Source of the DNA: Pseudomonadota bacterium
GTDB lineage: Bacteria; Pseudomonadota; Alphaproteobacteria; Rhizobiales; Hyphomicrobiaceae
Direction: 5' to 3'
Assembly: GCA_023423275.1 (NCBI GenBank)
Contig: JAFAFW010000097.1
Location: 1 to 56,480, forward strand
Length of the DNA: 56,480 nt
Made by a program: the position numbers and the translations under genes. The notes under the pieces are model-generated. The model did not search any database. It was not told the DNA's origin and worked only from the letters and a program-made list of their open reading frames with translations. This document shows, piece after piece, positions 1 to 9,128 of this stretch; the first letter of the stretch is position 1; each line of letters begins with the position of its first letter.

Positions 1-312
1 TCCGAAGGCGGTGCCCTTGGCATCGGCGGCGGCGGTGGCGGCGCAGGCGGATTCCTGACCGGACGCGGGACAGCCAACTTCCTGACTCGCGTGACGGCGG
101 GCCTCGCGGCTGCCTTCTTCGTGACCAGCACGCTGCTGTCGATTCTGGCGCAGCAGGGCACATCGCCAACGTCCGTCTTCGATCAGCAGCAGCCGGCAGG
201 CCAGACCGCTCCGGCTCAGCCGGGCCAGCAGCCGGAAGGTGCCGCTCCGCGCGGTGGTGTTCTCGACCGTCTGCAACCGGGCGGCGCTCCGGCTGTCCCG
301 CAGACCCGCTGA
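1..312 (+). CDS. secG: Preprotein translocase subunit SecG, C-terminal part
   Basis: The reading frame is open from the first base, so the N-terminus lies outside the window. What remains is a glycine-rich loop, one hydrophobic segment (AGLAAAFFVTSTLLSILA) and a long Pro/Gln/Ala-rich tail. This is the layout of alphaproteobacterial SecG, the small membrane partner of SecYE in protein export. The position directly before pyrG matches the common secG-pyrG order. The call rests on this topology and context because SecG has no catalytic motif. Confidence 0.85.
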   Translation, partial: SEGGALGIGGGGGGAGGFLTGRGTANFLTRVTAGLAAAFFVTSTLLSILAQQGTSPTSVFDQQQPAGQTAPAQPGQQPEGAAPRGGVLDRLQPGGAPAVPQTR

Positions 313-441
313 TTTTGTTTCTCAACCCGGGCGTGCATGATTGCGACCGGGAGTTATCCTTGCCTCGTGCGGCTTTGCGCGTCGTGGATGAGACGCAATA
401 ACCGCTTCGAATCGTGAAGTCTTTGTGTATTCTGCAAGCCC

Positions 442-2070
442 ATGCAACGGTACATCTTCATTACCGGCGGCGTGGTCTCCTCTCTCGGCAAAGGCCTCGC
501 ATCGGCGGCGCTTGGCGCGCTTCTTCAGGCTCGCGGTTATTCCGTCCGCCTGCGCAAGCTCGACCCCTACCTCAACGTCGATCCGGGCACGATGAGCCCG
601 TATCAGCACGGCGAGGTGTTCGTCACCGATGACGGCGCAGAGACAGACCTCGACCTCGGCCATTACGAACGCTTCACCGGCGTGCCCGCGAAGCGTTCCG
701 ACAACATCACCACCGGCCGCATTTACCAGGAGATCCTGGCGAAGGAGCGTAGGGGCGACTATCTCGGCGCCACGGTGCAGGTCATTCCGCACGTCACGGA
801 CGCGATCAAGCAGTTCGTCACGTCCGGCAACGAAGGCATCGATTTCGTACTGGTCGAGATCGGTGGCACGGTGGGTGACATCGAGGGCCTGCCGTTTTTC
901 GAGGCCATTCGCCAGTTGGGGAATGATCTGCCGCGCGGCTCGTCGATCTATATCCACCTGACGCTGCTGCCCTATATCCCGAGCGCCGGCGAGTTGAAGA
1001 CCAAGCCGACCCAGCACTCGGTGAAGGAGTTGCGCTCGATCGGCATTCAGCCCGACATCCTGTTGTGCCGCACGGATCGCGAAATCCCGAACTCGGAACG
1101 ACGCAAGATCGGGCTGTTCTGCAACGTGCGTGAGGAAGCCGTGATCGAGGCGCGAGACGTCTCGTCGATCTACAACGTTCCGCTCGCCTATCACGAGAAA
1201 GGGCTCGACCGCGAAGTCCTGGCGGCGTTCGGGATGACGGACGCGCCCCAGCCGAACCTCGAGCGCTGGCAGACCATCAGCCATGCCGTGGCCAATCCGG
1301 AAGGCAGTGTGTCGATTGCCGTCGTCGGCAAGTATACCGAGCTCAAGGATGCCTATAAGTCATTGATCGAGGCGTTGATTCACGGTGGCATTGCCAACCG
1401 TGTGAAGGTCAACGTCGACTGGATCGAAAGCGAGACGTTCGAGCGCGAGGATGCTGCGCCGTTCCTGGAGCATGTGCACGGCATCCTGGTGCCGGGCGGC
1501 TTTGGTGAACGCGGATCGGAAGGCAAGATCCAGGCAGCCCGCTTCGCGCGCGAGCGCAAGGTGCCGTATTTCGGGATCTGCTTCGGCATGCAGATGGCCT
1601 GCATCGAGGCGGCGCGCAATCTTGCCGGTATCAAGAACGCCAGTTCGACCGAATTCGGAGAGGCGACGGAGCCCGTCGTCGGCATGATGACGGAATGGAT
1701 GCGCGGGGATCAGCTCGAGCAGCGCAAATCGGGCGGCGACCTCGGCGGCACAATGCGGCTGGGTGCGTTCGAAGCGCGCTTGAGTGGAAACACCAAGATC
1801 GCGGCCATCTACGGCGACACGACCATCTCCGAGCGGCATCGCCACCGTTACGAGGTGAATACCAAGTACCGCGAAGCGCTTGAGCAATCGGGACTGCTGT
1901 TTTCAGGCATGTCACCGGATGGCCTTCTGCCGGAAACCATCGAATACCCCGATCACCCGTGGTTTATCGGTGTTCAGTTCCATCCGGAGCTGAAGTCGCG
2001 GCCCTTCGAGCCGCACCCGCTGTTTGCAGGCTTCATTGCTGCGGCCGTCGAACAGTCGCGTCTCGTGTAA
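442..2070 (+). CDS. pyrG: CTP synthase
   Basis: This enzyme makes CTP from UTP, ATP and glutamine in the cytoplasm, the last step of pyrimidine nucleotide synthesis. The 542-residue length is normal. The N-terminal synthetase domain opens with the nucleotide-binding segment GGVVSSLGKGLASAALG. The C-terminal class I glutamine amidotransferase domain has its nucleophile Cys380 in GICFGMQ and the His514/Glu516 pair in FHPEL, so both halves look intact. The start is the first ATG that gives the conserved MQRYIFITGGVVSS beginning. No strong Shine-Dalgarno sequence precedes it. Confidence 0.98.
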   Translation: MQRYIFITGGVVSSLGKGLASAALGALLQARGYSVRLRKLDPYLNVDPGTMSPYQHGEVFVTDDGAETDLDLGHYERFTGVPAKRSDNITTGRIYQEILAKERRGDYLGATVQVIPHVTDAIKQFVTSGNEGIDFVLVEIGGTVGDIEGLPFFEAIRQLGNDLPRGSSIYIHLTLLPYIPSAGELKTKPTQHSVKELRSIGIQPDILLCRTDREIPNSERRKIGLFCNVREEAVIEARDVSSIYNVPLAYHEKGLDREVLAAFGMTDAPQPNLERWQTISHAVANPEGSVSIAVVGKYTELKDAYKSLIEALIHGGIANRVKVNVDWIESETFEREDAAPFLEHVHGILVPGGFGERGSEGKIQAARFARERKVPYFGICFGMQMACIEAARNLAGIKNASSTEFGEATEPVVGMMTEWMRGDQLEQRKSGGDLGGTMRLGAFEARLSGNTKIAAIYGDTTISERHRHRYEVNTKYREALEQSGLLFSGMSPDGLLPETIEYPDHPWFIGVQFHPELKSRPFEPHPLFAGFIAAAVEQSRLV

Positions 2071-2408
2071 GGGCTTTCGACTTCGATTGTGGCGATTCGG
2101 TCACGGACATCATGAAACATGATGTCCTCTGGATCACGGAAACTTGTTTTCCACGATTTCATCACGCTAAGTCTGAGGACCTGTGGAGAAGCTGTGGATA
2201 TCGAAGGCTTCTGCTCGTCGAGGCCAGCGAGCATCACAGTCCCAGGCCGTGCAGCGAGAGGCTGCTGCATGCGCCTGGGAAGAGACTTGCCGTCAGCCGT
2301 CGTGGCAGCGAACGGCGGCAGGAAAGATCGAGGGTCGAGGGACGATCCTAGCGAGCCGGCGCACGGGGGTGTCAGCCGGTTCCTGTCGGGGGGAAAGGCC
2401 GAGCAGTG
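2071..2408. other. Intergenic region between pyrG and the DUF3175 gene
   Basis: These 338 bases lie between two convergent genes. Apart from the inverted repeat at 2105-2127 I see no conserved RNA and no convincing reading frame; the short frames that cross it have no recognisable protein character. Confidence 0.5.
2105..2127. repeat. Perfect 10-bp inverted repeat after pyrG
   Basis: GGACATCATG and CATGATGTCC are perfect reverse complements separated by AAA, starting 34 bases after the pyrG stop. It could fold as a hairpin that ends pyrG transcripts, but no T-run follows on either strand. It could equally be a dyad protein-binding site. Confidence 0.6.
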
Positions 2409-2741
2409 TCAGGCCCGACCAAAGGCCTTACGCAGCTCGGCCTTCGCGTTTTCCAGAACGCGGCGTTGCTTCTGGTCCAGCGTGCGGCCCGCGCGATTGA
2501 CGTAAAACGTGAGCATCGACATCGCCGACTGATACGGCGTGCCTTTCCGCCGTTTGCTGGCCTCGGCCGAGTGCTTGAGCGATTGCGCGATCTCCTTCGG
2601 ATCGTTTTTCGCGAAAACGTCAGCTTCAAGATCGAGAGCATCGCTGTGCTGTGTCACCTCCTGCGACCACTTTCGAGCCGGGGAGGGGGTGCGTTTCGCT
2701 GTAGATTTGAGCGATTTCTTTGACTTTTCGGGCGTCGCCAT
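2409..2741 (-). CDS. DUF3175 family small protein
   Basis: This is a 110-residue basic protein of unknown function. After a Lys/Ser-rich N-terminus it carries the family signature: KWSQEVTQHSDALDLE, then FAKNDPKEIAQSLKHSAE, then QSAMSMLTFYVNRAGR, ending near AELRKAFGRA. The frame continues upstream to 2939, but the upstream part is Arg/Trp-rich and unlike the family, so I chose the ATG at 2741 (MATPEKSKK). No clear ribosome site decides between the starts. The gene is convergent with pyrG and divergent from the VOC gene. It has no signal peptide or membrane segment. Confidence 0.8.
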   Translation of the reverse strand: MATPEKSKKSLKSTAKRTPSPARKWSQEVTQHSDALDLEADVFAKNDPKEIAQSLKHSAEASKRRKGTPYQSAMSMLTFYVNRAGRTLDQKQRRVLENAKAELRKAFGRA

Positions 2742-2900
2742 GCCGGAACCCCGCGGTTTGCCGGGAACGTAATCAGGCAACGAGTGCATCCTGCGATTGT
2801 TCCGCGGCAGTTTGCGGTTCCACTGCGCTCCCGCATCGTGCCATGGTCGGGCCGACGCCGAAGACCATGCCATGGCGTCCAGGAACTGAAGGAGAATTCG

Positions 2901-3773
2901 ATGCCGCGCGGATTGGACCACATCGTTATCGTTGCTCACGATCTCGATGTCCTATCGGCATTCTATCGCGGGTTGGGATTCAAACTCGGCGCGCGCAATA
3001 CGCATCCGTGGTTGACCCAGAACCACATCGTGCAGTTCCCCGGCTGTTTTCTTGAGCTCGTGTCCACGGCAGAGGACTTCGTCAAACCGGCCCCCGATGC
3101 ACCGGAGGCAGGCTTCGCGCTTGGTGTTGCCAATTACCTGGACCAGCGCGAGGGGGCAGCCATGCTGGTCCTGGAAAGTCCGGACATCAAAGCCGATCAT
3201 GCGGAATTCAAAACACGCGGTATCGGCAAAGGTGAGATCTTCTGGTTCGGCCGCAAGGGACGCCGTCCCGACGGCAGTGAGGTGGAACTGGCGTTTTCCG
3301 TCACCTTCGCTGATGGCTCGTCCGTGATACCGGGGCAAGGCTTCTTTGTATGTGAGCAGCACTTCCCGGACGCCTTCTGGAATCCGGCCTTCCAACAGCA
3401 CGACAATGGCGTCTCCGGGATCAACGCAATCGTCATCCAGGCGCCGCAGCCGGAGGCGTGCATGGACTTCCTCCTCGCGTTCAGCGACGCCAAGACAAGT
3501 CACCCGATGACCGAAGGACGCGCGATCGAGACGGGACGTGAGCGGATCGAAGTGGTCACCGAAGCCGGACTGCGGGCAATCGTCGGCAATGGTGCCCCGG
3601 ACGTTGGAGCAGGCCCCGCGTTTGCAGCCGTTCGCTTTGCCAGCAAAGATTTGAGCGCCACCCGTGCCGCGCTTGAGAAAGGCAAGACGCCATTCACTGA
3701 GCTGAACGGGCGGCTTATTGTCGGCTCCGAAGCGGCGCATGGCGTGGCGCTCGTTTTCGAAGCTGTGCAGTGA
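2901..3773 (+). CDS. VOC (glyoxalase-like) family protein
   Basis: This is a 290-residue cytoplasmic protein of the vicinal-oxygen-chelate superfamily, resembling the glyoxalase-like domain type. It starts MPRGLDHIVIVAHDLD, the usual first beta-alpha unit of such domains with a metal-ligand type His at residue 7. A second module begins near residue 175 (GVSGINAIVIQAPQPEACMDF), so two VOC modules are probable. The start is fixed by the GAAGGAG ribosome site about 9 bases upstream; the frame extends to 2784 but that part has no family character. The substrate cannot be told from sequence. It lies upstream of kdsA with a 50-base gap. Confidence 0.85.
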   Translation: MPRGLDHIVIVAHDLDVLSAFYRGLGFKLGARNTHPWLTQNHIVQFPGCFLELVSTAEDFVKPAPDAPEAGFALGVANYLDQREGAAMLVLESPDIKADHAEFKTRGIGKGEIFWFGRKGRRPDGSEVELAFSVTFADGSSVIPGQGFFVCEQHFPDAFWNPAFQQHDNGVSGINAIVIQAPQPEACMDFLLAFSDAKTSHPMTEGRAIETGRERIEVVTEAGLRAIVGNGAPDVGAGPAFAAVRFASKDLSATRAALEKGKTPFTELNGRLIVGSEAAHGVALVFEAVQ

Positions 3774-3823
3774 GCTGCGAGATCGCGAAACGGAGCCGCC
3801 GGGACGGGCTATAAGGTGCCGCC

Positions 3824-4684
3824 ATGAGCAAAACTGATTCTCTCACCCCCGATACCGTCGTCACGATTGGTTCCGTGACATTCGGCAACGACCGGCCGAT
3901 CTCAGTCTTTGCTGGGCCATGCCAGATGGAGAGCCGGGCACACGCCTTGGAAATGGCCAGTGCGTTGAAGGAGATCTGCGCCCGGCTTGGCCTCGGTCTC
4001 GTCTACAAGACGTCCTTCGACAAGGCCAACCGCACGTCTCTGGGCGGGCGCCGGGGGATGGGTTTTGAAGCGGCATTGCCGGTGTTCGCCGAAATCCGCG
4101 AAAGCCTCGGCCTTCCGTGTGTCACCGACGTACACGAACCCGGGCAATGCGCTCCGGTGGCCGAGGTCGTGGATGTTCTTCAGATCCCGGCGTTCCTGTG
4201 CCGGCAGACCGACCTGCTCATCGCGGCCGCTAAAACGGGGCGCGCTGTGAAGGTCAAGAAGGGCCAGTTCCTCGCGCCGTGGGATATGAAGAACGTCGTT
4301 GCGAAAATTACCGGCAGCGGCAATTCGCGGGTCCTGCTGACCGAGCGCGGGGCAAGCTTCGGCTACAACACGCTGGTCGTCGACATGCGCTCACTGCCAA
4401 TCATGGCCGAGACCGGCGCACCCGTGATCTTCGACGCCACCCATTCCGTGCAGCAGCCGGGCGGGCAGGGGACATCTTCCGGGGGTGACCGGCGCTTTGT
4501 TCCCGTGCTGGCGCGCGCGGCAGTCGCTGTCGGCATTGCAGGGCTCTTCATCGAGACGCATGAAAACCCGGACAATGCGCCATCGGATGGGCCCAACATG
4601 GTTCCGCTCAATCAGTTCGAGGGGCTGATGTCGGAACTGATGGCGCTGGATCGCGTTGCGAAAGGCCGGCAAGGTTCGGTCTAG
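3824..4684 (+). CDS. kdsA: 3-deoxy-8-phosphooctulonate synthase (Kdo-8-P synthase)
   Basis: This enzyme condenses phosphoenolpyruvate with arabinose 5-phosphate to give Kdo-8-phosphate for the lipopolysaccharide inner core. At 286 residues it is normal in length. Diagnostic segments are FAGPCQMESRAHALEMA near the N-terminus, YKTSFDKANRTS, VTDVHEP, KVKKGQFLAPWDMKN and the C-terminal ETHENPDNAPSDGPNM. Its position soon after pyrG follows the usual gamma/alphaproteobacterial order, though eno, the customary next gene, is not here. Confidence 0.97.
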   Translation: MSKTDSLTPDTVVTIGSVTFGNDRPISVFAGPCQMESRAHALEMASALKEICARLGLGLVYKTSFDKANRTSLGGRRGMGFEAALPVFAEIRESLGLPCVTDVHEPGQCAPVAEVVDVLQIPAFLCRQTDLLIAAAKTGRAVKVKKGQFLAPWDMKNVVAKITGSGNSRVLLTERGASFGYNTLVVDMRSLPIMAETGAPVIFDATHSVQQPGGQGTSSGGDRRFVPVLARAAVAVGIAGLFIETHENPDNAPSDGPNMVPLNQFEGLMSELMALDRVAKGRQGSV

Positions 4685-4828
4685 GCGCGCTGTCGTTGAT
4701 CCTGTAGTTTGACTGGACAGCAACACTTTTGTCACAACTGCGGCCACATCCGGCTGTCAGGACCACCAGGGCTTGACGCGTCCCCGTGATGCCCCAATAG
4801 CTCGAACATGCTGGGGGGAATCGCCTTC

Positions 4829-5722
4829 ATGAAGCGGATCATTTGCGTTGGCCACGCCGCGCTCGACCGCATTTACCGGATCGAGACATTTCCAAAATCG
4901 CCGTCCAAGGTCCGTGCTCTCGAGCACGTCGAGAGTGGCGGCGGCATGGCAGCCAACGCTGCGGCGACCATCGCGAAACTCGGTGGCCGGGCGGAGTTGT
5001 GGAGCCGCGTCGGCGACGATGATTCAGGCACGAAGATCAAGGCCGGACTCAAGGCTGCTGGCGTCGATGTCCGCTCGCTCCAGTCTTTCGAAGATGGCCG
5101 GACCTCGACATCCGCGATCACCGTCGACAGCAAGGGTGAGAGGCTGATCGTCGGGGCGCGCGACATCAACATGCCCTCCGGGACAAGCTGGCTGCCGATG
5201 GAGCGCATCAAGGGCGCATCCGCGGTCCTCGCCGACGTGCGCTGGCTGGAAGGGCTCCGGGTCGCCTTTGAACGCGCGCGCAACGAGGGGATTCCCACGA
5301 TCCTCGATGCGGATCTGGGCGCACGCGAAGCCTTGACGGAAGTCCTGACGCTCACGGATTACGCGATTTTTTCAGGCGACGCTCTGAAGGACTTTGCTCC
5401 CGAGGGCGGCACCGGAGCCCGTTTGCGACGCGTGCGACAGTACGGTCCGAAATATGCCGGTGTCACGCTGGGTGCGCGTGGATACCGCTGGCACGATCAG
5501 GACGGGCCGGGCGAATGTCCGGCATTTCCAGTCGATGTGGTCGATACGACCGGGGCGGGCGATGCTTTCCACGGTGCCTTCACGCTGGCGCTCGTCGAGG
5601 GAAAACCGGTTGCTGAATGTGCGCGCATCGCCTCGGCGGTTGCGGCGATGAAATGCACGCGCCTGGGGTCACGCGCAGGCTTGCCGACGCGCGCCGAACT
5701 CGAGGCTTTCCTCTCCACGTGA
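4829..5722 (+). CDS. PfkB-family carbohydrate kinase
   Basis: This is a 297-residue sugar kinase of the ribokinase/PfkB fold, which transfers ATP phosphate to a sugar hydroxyl. It shows the first PfkB signature in GGGMAANAAATIAKLGG and the second, with the catalytic Asp, in DTTGAGDAFHGAF near the C-terminus. I chose the ATG at 4829 (MKRIICVGHAALD) because a GGGGGA ribosome site precedes it and family members start there; an in-frame ATG lies 21 bases upstream. The sugar cannot be assigned. Its placement after kdsA (144-base gap) does not by itself indicate a role in Kdo synthesis. Confidence 0.88.
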   Translation: MKRIICVGHAALDRIYRIETFPKSPSKVRALEHVESGGGMAANAAATIAKLGGRAELWSRVGDDDSGTKIKAGLKAAGVDVRSLQSFEDGRTSTSAITVDSKGERLIVGARDINMPSGTSWLPMERIKGASAVLADVRWLEGLRVAFERARNEGIPTILDADLGAREALTEVLTLTDYAIFSGDALKDFAPEGGTGARLRRVRQYGPKYAGVTLGARGYRWHDQDGPGECPAFPVDVVDTTGAGDAFHGAFTLALVEGKPVAECARIASAVAAMKCTRLGSRAGLPTRAELEAFLST

Positions 5723-5890
5723 GGCTTGCTTTGACCATCTTGATTGGTCAATCCACGGGATAGGGACCGATTAGCCGATGTTCTCGGCGTAGACGCGATG
5801 CGCTGGCGCCGCTAAATGGGGTCCGCGCCCGTCGGTCTGCCGGACGATCGGGCGCAATCTGCGGTGCCGGTAAGGAAGAGGACCCCTCGA

Positions 5891-7909
5891 ATGTCAGGCG
5901 CGCAACCGACAGCCCCAGGCAAAGCCAATGCAAGCCATGCCGATATGGCCAACGCCATCCGTGCGCTTGCCATGGACGCCGTGGAAAAGGCGAACTCCGG
6001 GCATCCGGGTATGCCCATGGGCATGGCCGATGTCGCCACCGTGTTGTTCTCGCAGACCCTGAGATACGACCCGGCCGACCCGGCCTGGCCAAACCGCGAC
6101 CGTTTCGTGCTGTCGGCCGGTCATGGATCGATGCTGCTCTACGCATTGCTGTACCTGACCGGCTATCCAGGCATGGACATCGAGCAGATCAAGAACTTCC
6201 GGCAGCTCGGATCGAAAACCGCCGGTCACCCCGAATTCGGCCATGCTGCTGGCATCGAGACCACCACCGGACCGCTCGGCCAGGGGATCGCGACCGCTGT
6301 CGGCATGGCGCTCGGCGAGCGGATCTGGAATGCGCGGCTCGGCTCCGACATTATCGATCACCATACGTATGTGATTGCCGGTGACGGCTGCCTGATGGAA
6401 GGCATCAGCCAGGAGGCCATCACGCTCGCAGGCCACCTCGGCCTCGGCAAGCTGATCGTGCTGTTCGACGACAACGGCATCTCGATCGACGGCCCAACAA
6501 CATTGTCCACCTCGGAGGATCACATCACGCGCTTCCAGTCGGCCGGCTGGAACACTGTCGCGATTGATGGCCACGATCCAAAAGCGATTGCGGCAGCACT
6601 GGAGACGGCGCGGACCGACAGCAGCAAGCCGTGGCTCATCGCCTGCAAGACCGTCATCGGCTTTGGTGCACCAACCAAGCAGGGCAAGTCGTCCACACAC
6701 GGCTCACCGCTCGGCACCGAGGAAATCGCCGGGGCACGCGAAAAGCTCGGCTGGCCGTATCCGCCTTTCGACATCCCGGCACCGATTTTGAACGCGTGGC
6801 GCAGCGCCGGGGCACGCGGCGGTTCGGTTCGGTCGGCGTGGACAGAGAGATGGAGCAAGCTCGACGCGCAGGTTCGCGAATCCTACGCGCATCCCGTTGG
6901 CGCGAACAACGATGCTTTCCGCAAGGCGATCGCCGAGGCCAAGCGCAACGCGGCAGCGGAAACAGCGAAGAAGGCAACGCGTCAGTGGTCGGAAATCACG
7001 CTCGGGCATCTGGTGCCGGTGCTTCCGGGCATGATCGGCGGGTCGGCCGACTTGACCGGCTCCAACAACACGAAGGTCAAGGGGCAGCCCGAGATCAAGG
7101 CCGGTGACTTCTCCGGCAGCTATATCCATTACGGCATCCGCGAGCATGGCATGGCAGCCGCCATGAACGGACTGGCACTGTACGGCGGCCTGATCCCGTA
7201 CGGCGGCACGTTCCTGGTGTTCAGCGACTATTGCCGCCCGGCCATTCGCCTCTCGGCGCTCATGGGCCAGCGGGTCGTCTATGTGATGACGCATGACTCG
7301 ATCGGTCTCGGGGAGGATGGTCCCACGCACCAGCCGGTCGAGCATCTCGCCAGTCTGCGCGCGATGCCGAACCTCAACGTCATGCGCCCCGCTGACGGCG
7401 TGGAAACCGCCGAATGCTGGGAGATTGCAGTTCAGCCCGACAAGACACCGAGCATCCTGGCGCTCACGCGTCAGGGCGTGCCGAACCTGCGCACGGCCCA
7501 TACCGACGAAAACCTCAGCGCCAAGGGCGGATACGTTATCCGCGAAGCAGGCGGCAAACGCGATGTGACGCTGCTGGCGACCGGATCGGAAGTCGGGCTT
7601 GCCGTCGAAGCTGCGGAAGCACTGGCGAAGGACGGCATCAACGCGGCCGTCGTCTCGCTGCCGTGCTTCGAATTCTTCCGCGCGCAGCCGGAGGGCTATC
7701 GGCGAGACGTTCTCGGCACGGCGCCGCGTATTGCCGTTGAGGCGGCGGTAGCAGAGGGCTGGCACGAATGGCTGGATAAGGGCGATGCCTTCATCGGCTT
7801 GTCCGGCTTCGGTGCGTCCGGCCCTGCGGCGCAGGTCTATCAGCACTTCGGCATCACCGCCGCGCACGTTGCCGAGACGGCACGGAAACTCGCTGCAAAA
7901 CGGTCCTGA
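5891..7909 (+). CDS. tkt: Transketolase
   Basis: This thiamine-diphosphate enzyme moves two-carbon units between sugar phosphates in the pentose phosphate and Calvin pathways. At 672 residues it has normal length. It begins with the typical ANAIRALAMDAVEKANSGHP segment. The ThDP motif GDGCLMEGISQEA lies around residue 164, the pyrimidine domain has GSADLTGSN near 383, and the C-terminal domain is complete. The start at 5891 has an AAGGAAG ribosome site. The frame continues 75 bases upstream but without homology-like sequence. It is followed by pgk after 16 bases, without the gap (glyceraldehyde-3-phosphate dehydrogenase) gene often found between them. Confidence 0.97.
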   Translation: MSGAQPTAPGKANASHADMANAIRALAMDAVEKANSGHPGMPMGMADVATVLFSQTLRYDPADPAWPNRDRFVLSAGHGSMLLYALLYLTGYPGMDIEQIKNFRQLGSKTAGHPEFGHAAGIETTTGPLGQGIATAVGMALGERIWNARLGSDIIDHHTYVIAGDGCLMEGISQEAITLAGHLGLGKLIVLFDDNGISIDGPTTLSTSEDHITRFQSAGWNTVAIDGHDPKAIAAALETARTDSSKPWLIACKTVIGFGAPTKQGKSSTHGSPLGTEEIAGAREKLGWPYPPFDIPAPILNAWRSAGARGGSVRSAWTERWSKLDAQVRESYAHPVGANNDAFRKAIAEAKRNAAAETAKKATRQWSEITLGHLVPVLPGMIGGSADLTGSNNTKVKGQPEIKAGDFSGSYIHYGIREHGMAAAMNGLALYGGLIPYGGTFLVFSDYCRPAIRLSALMGQRVVYVMTHDSIGLGEDGPTHQPVEHLASLRAMPNLNVMRPADGVETAECWEIAVQPDKTPSILALTRQGVPNLRTAHTDENLSAKGGYVIREAGGKRDVTLLATGSEVGLAVEAAEALAKDGINAAVVSLPCFEFFRAQPEGYRRDVLGTAPRIAVEAAVAEGWHEWLDKGDAFIGLSGFGASGPAAQVYQHFGITAAHVAETARKLAAKRS

Positions 7910-7925
7910 TCGAGGAGGCAAAGAC

Positions 7926-9128
7926 ATGAACCTCGACAAACTGAAGTCGACCATAGGTACCGAGGTCAACGGCAAGCGTGTCCTCGTGCGCGCCGACCTC
8001 AATGTTCCGATGCGGGATGGCGAGGTCAGCGACGCGACGCGCCTGGAACGGCTTGTCGGCGGCATCCTTGATCTGGCCGCGCGCGGTGGGCGTGTCGTGC
8101 TGATCTCGCACTTCGGCCGTCCCAAGGGGGCACCCAATCCTGAGTTTTCCCTGAAGCCGGTGGCCGCGCGCTTGTCCGGCCTGCTCGGCAAGCCCGTCGT
8201 ATTTGTCGGCGAGGGCTTCGGGGCTGAAGCCGCAGCCGCAATCGACGCCCTGCAGCCCGGCGACATCGCCGTGCTGGAGAACCTGCGATTCCATGCAGGC
8301 GAGGAAAAGAACGATCCGGGATTCGCGCAGGACCTGGCCCGGCTTGGTGACCTCTACGTCAACGACGCGTTTTCGGCGGCTCACCGCGCGCACGCTTCGA
8401 CCCATGCCATCGCTGAGTTGCTGCCGGCCTATGCGGGGCCGCTGATGATGGAGGAAATCAACGCACTCCGGTCAGCGCTCGACAAGCCGGATCCGCCGAC
8501 CGCGGCGATTGTCGGTGGCGCCAAGGTCTCGACCAAGATCCCCGTGCTGATGAACCTCGTCGCCAAGGTCGACAAGCTCATTATCGGCGGCGGCATGGCC
8601 AATACGTTCTACCTGGCGCAGGGCGTCGATGTCGGCCGGTCGCTGGCCGAGCCCGATTTCAAGGATACGGTGCACGAGATCATGCATGCCGCCAAGGCGC
8701 GCAGTTGCGAGATCGTGCTGCCGCCGGACGCCGTGGTCGCCAAGGAATTCAAGGCAGGCGCCGCGTCCCGGGTCGTGCCGATTCTGGAAGTCCCGAGCGA
8801 CAGCATGATCCTGGATGTCGGGCCGAAGTCGGTCGAGCATTTCACGGACGTGCTGTCGCGCTGCCGGACACTGCTTTGGAATGGCCCGCTCGGCGCATTC
8901 GAGATCGAACCGTTCGGCGAGGGCACGTTCGCGCTCGCCCGCGAGGCAGCACGTCTCACCAAGGCGCGCAAGCTGGTGTCGATCGCCGGCGGCGGTGACA
9001 CGGTCGCGGCGCTGAACGCGGCAGGTGTGACCGATCAATTCAGCTACGTCTCGACGGCGGGCGGTGCCTTCCTCGAATGGCTCGAAGGCCGCGAGCTACC
9101 GGGCGTGGCGGCCCTTGCCCGTGGCTGA
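7926..9128 (+). CDS. pgk: Phosphoglycerate kinase
   Basis: This enzyme interconverts 1,3-bisphosphoglycerate/ADP and 3-phosphoglycerate/ATP in glycolysis and gluconeogenesis. At 400 residues it is full length. It has VLVRADLNVPM, the substrate-binding HFGRPKG, the NDAFSAAHRAHAS loop, KVSTKIPVL and the C-terminal nucleotide loop GGGDTVAALN. The start is set by a GAGGAGG ribosome site. It is 16 bases after tkt and overlaps the start of gph, so tkt-pgk-gph is probably one transcript. Confidence 0.98.
   Translation: MNLDKLKSTIGTEVNGKRVLVRADLNVPMRDGEVSDATRLERLVGGILDLAARGGRVVLISHFGRPKGAPNPEFSLKPVAARLSGLLGKPVVFVGEGFGAEAAAAIDALQPGDIAVLENLRFHAGEEKNDPGFAQDLARLGDLYVNDAFSAAHRAHASTHAIAELLPAYAGPLMMEEINALRSALDKPDPPTAAIVGGAKVSTKIPVLMNLVAKVDKLIIGGGMANTFYLAQGVDVGRSLAEPDFKDTVHEIMHAAKARSCEIVLPPDAVVAKEFKAGAASRVVPILEVPSDSMILDVGPKSVEHFTDVLSRCRTLLWNGPLGAFEIEPFGEGTFALAREAARLTKARKLVSIAGGGDTVAALNAAGVTDQFSYVSTAGGAFLEWLEGRELPGVAALARG

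Noticed and set aside
2180..2210. CTGTGGA repeats resembling DnaA boxes near the pyrG 3' region
   Set aside because: Only two imperfect copies, no AT-rich unwinding region and no replication genes nearby.
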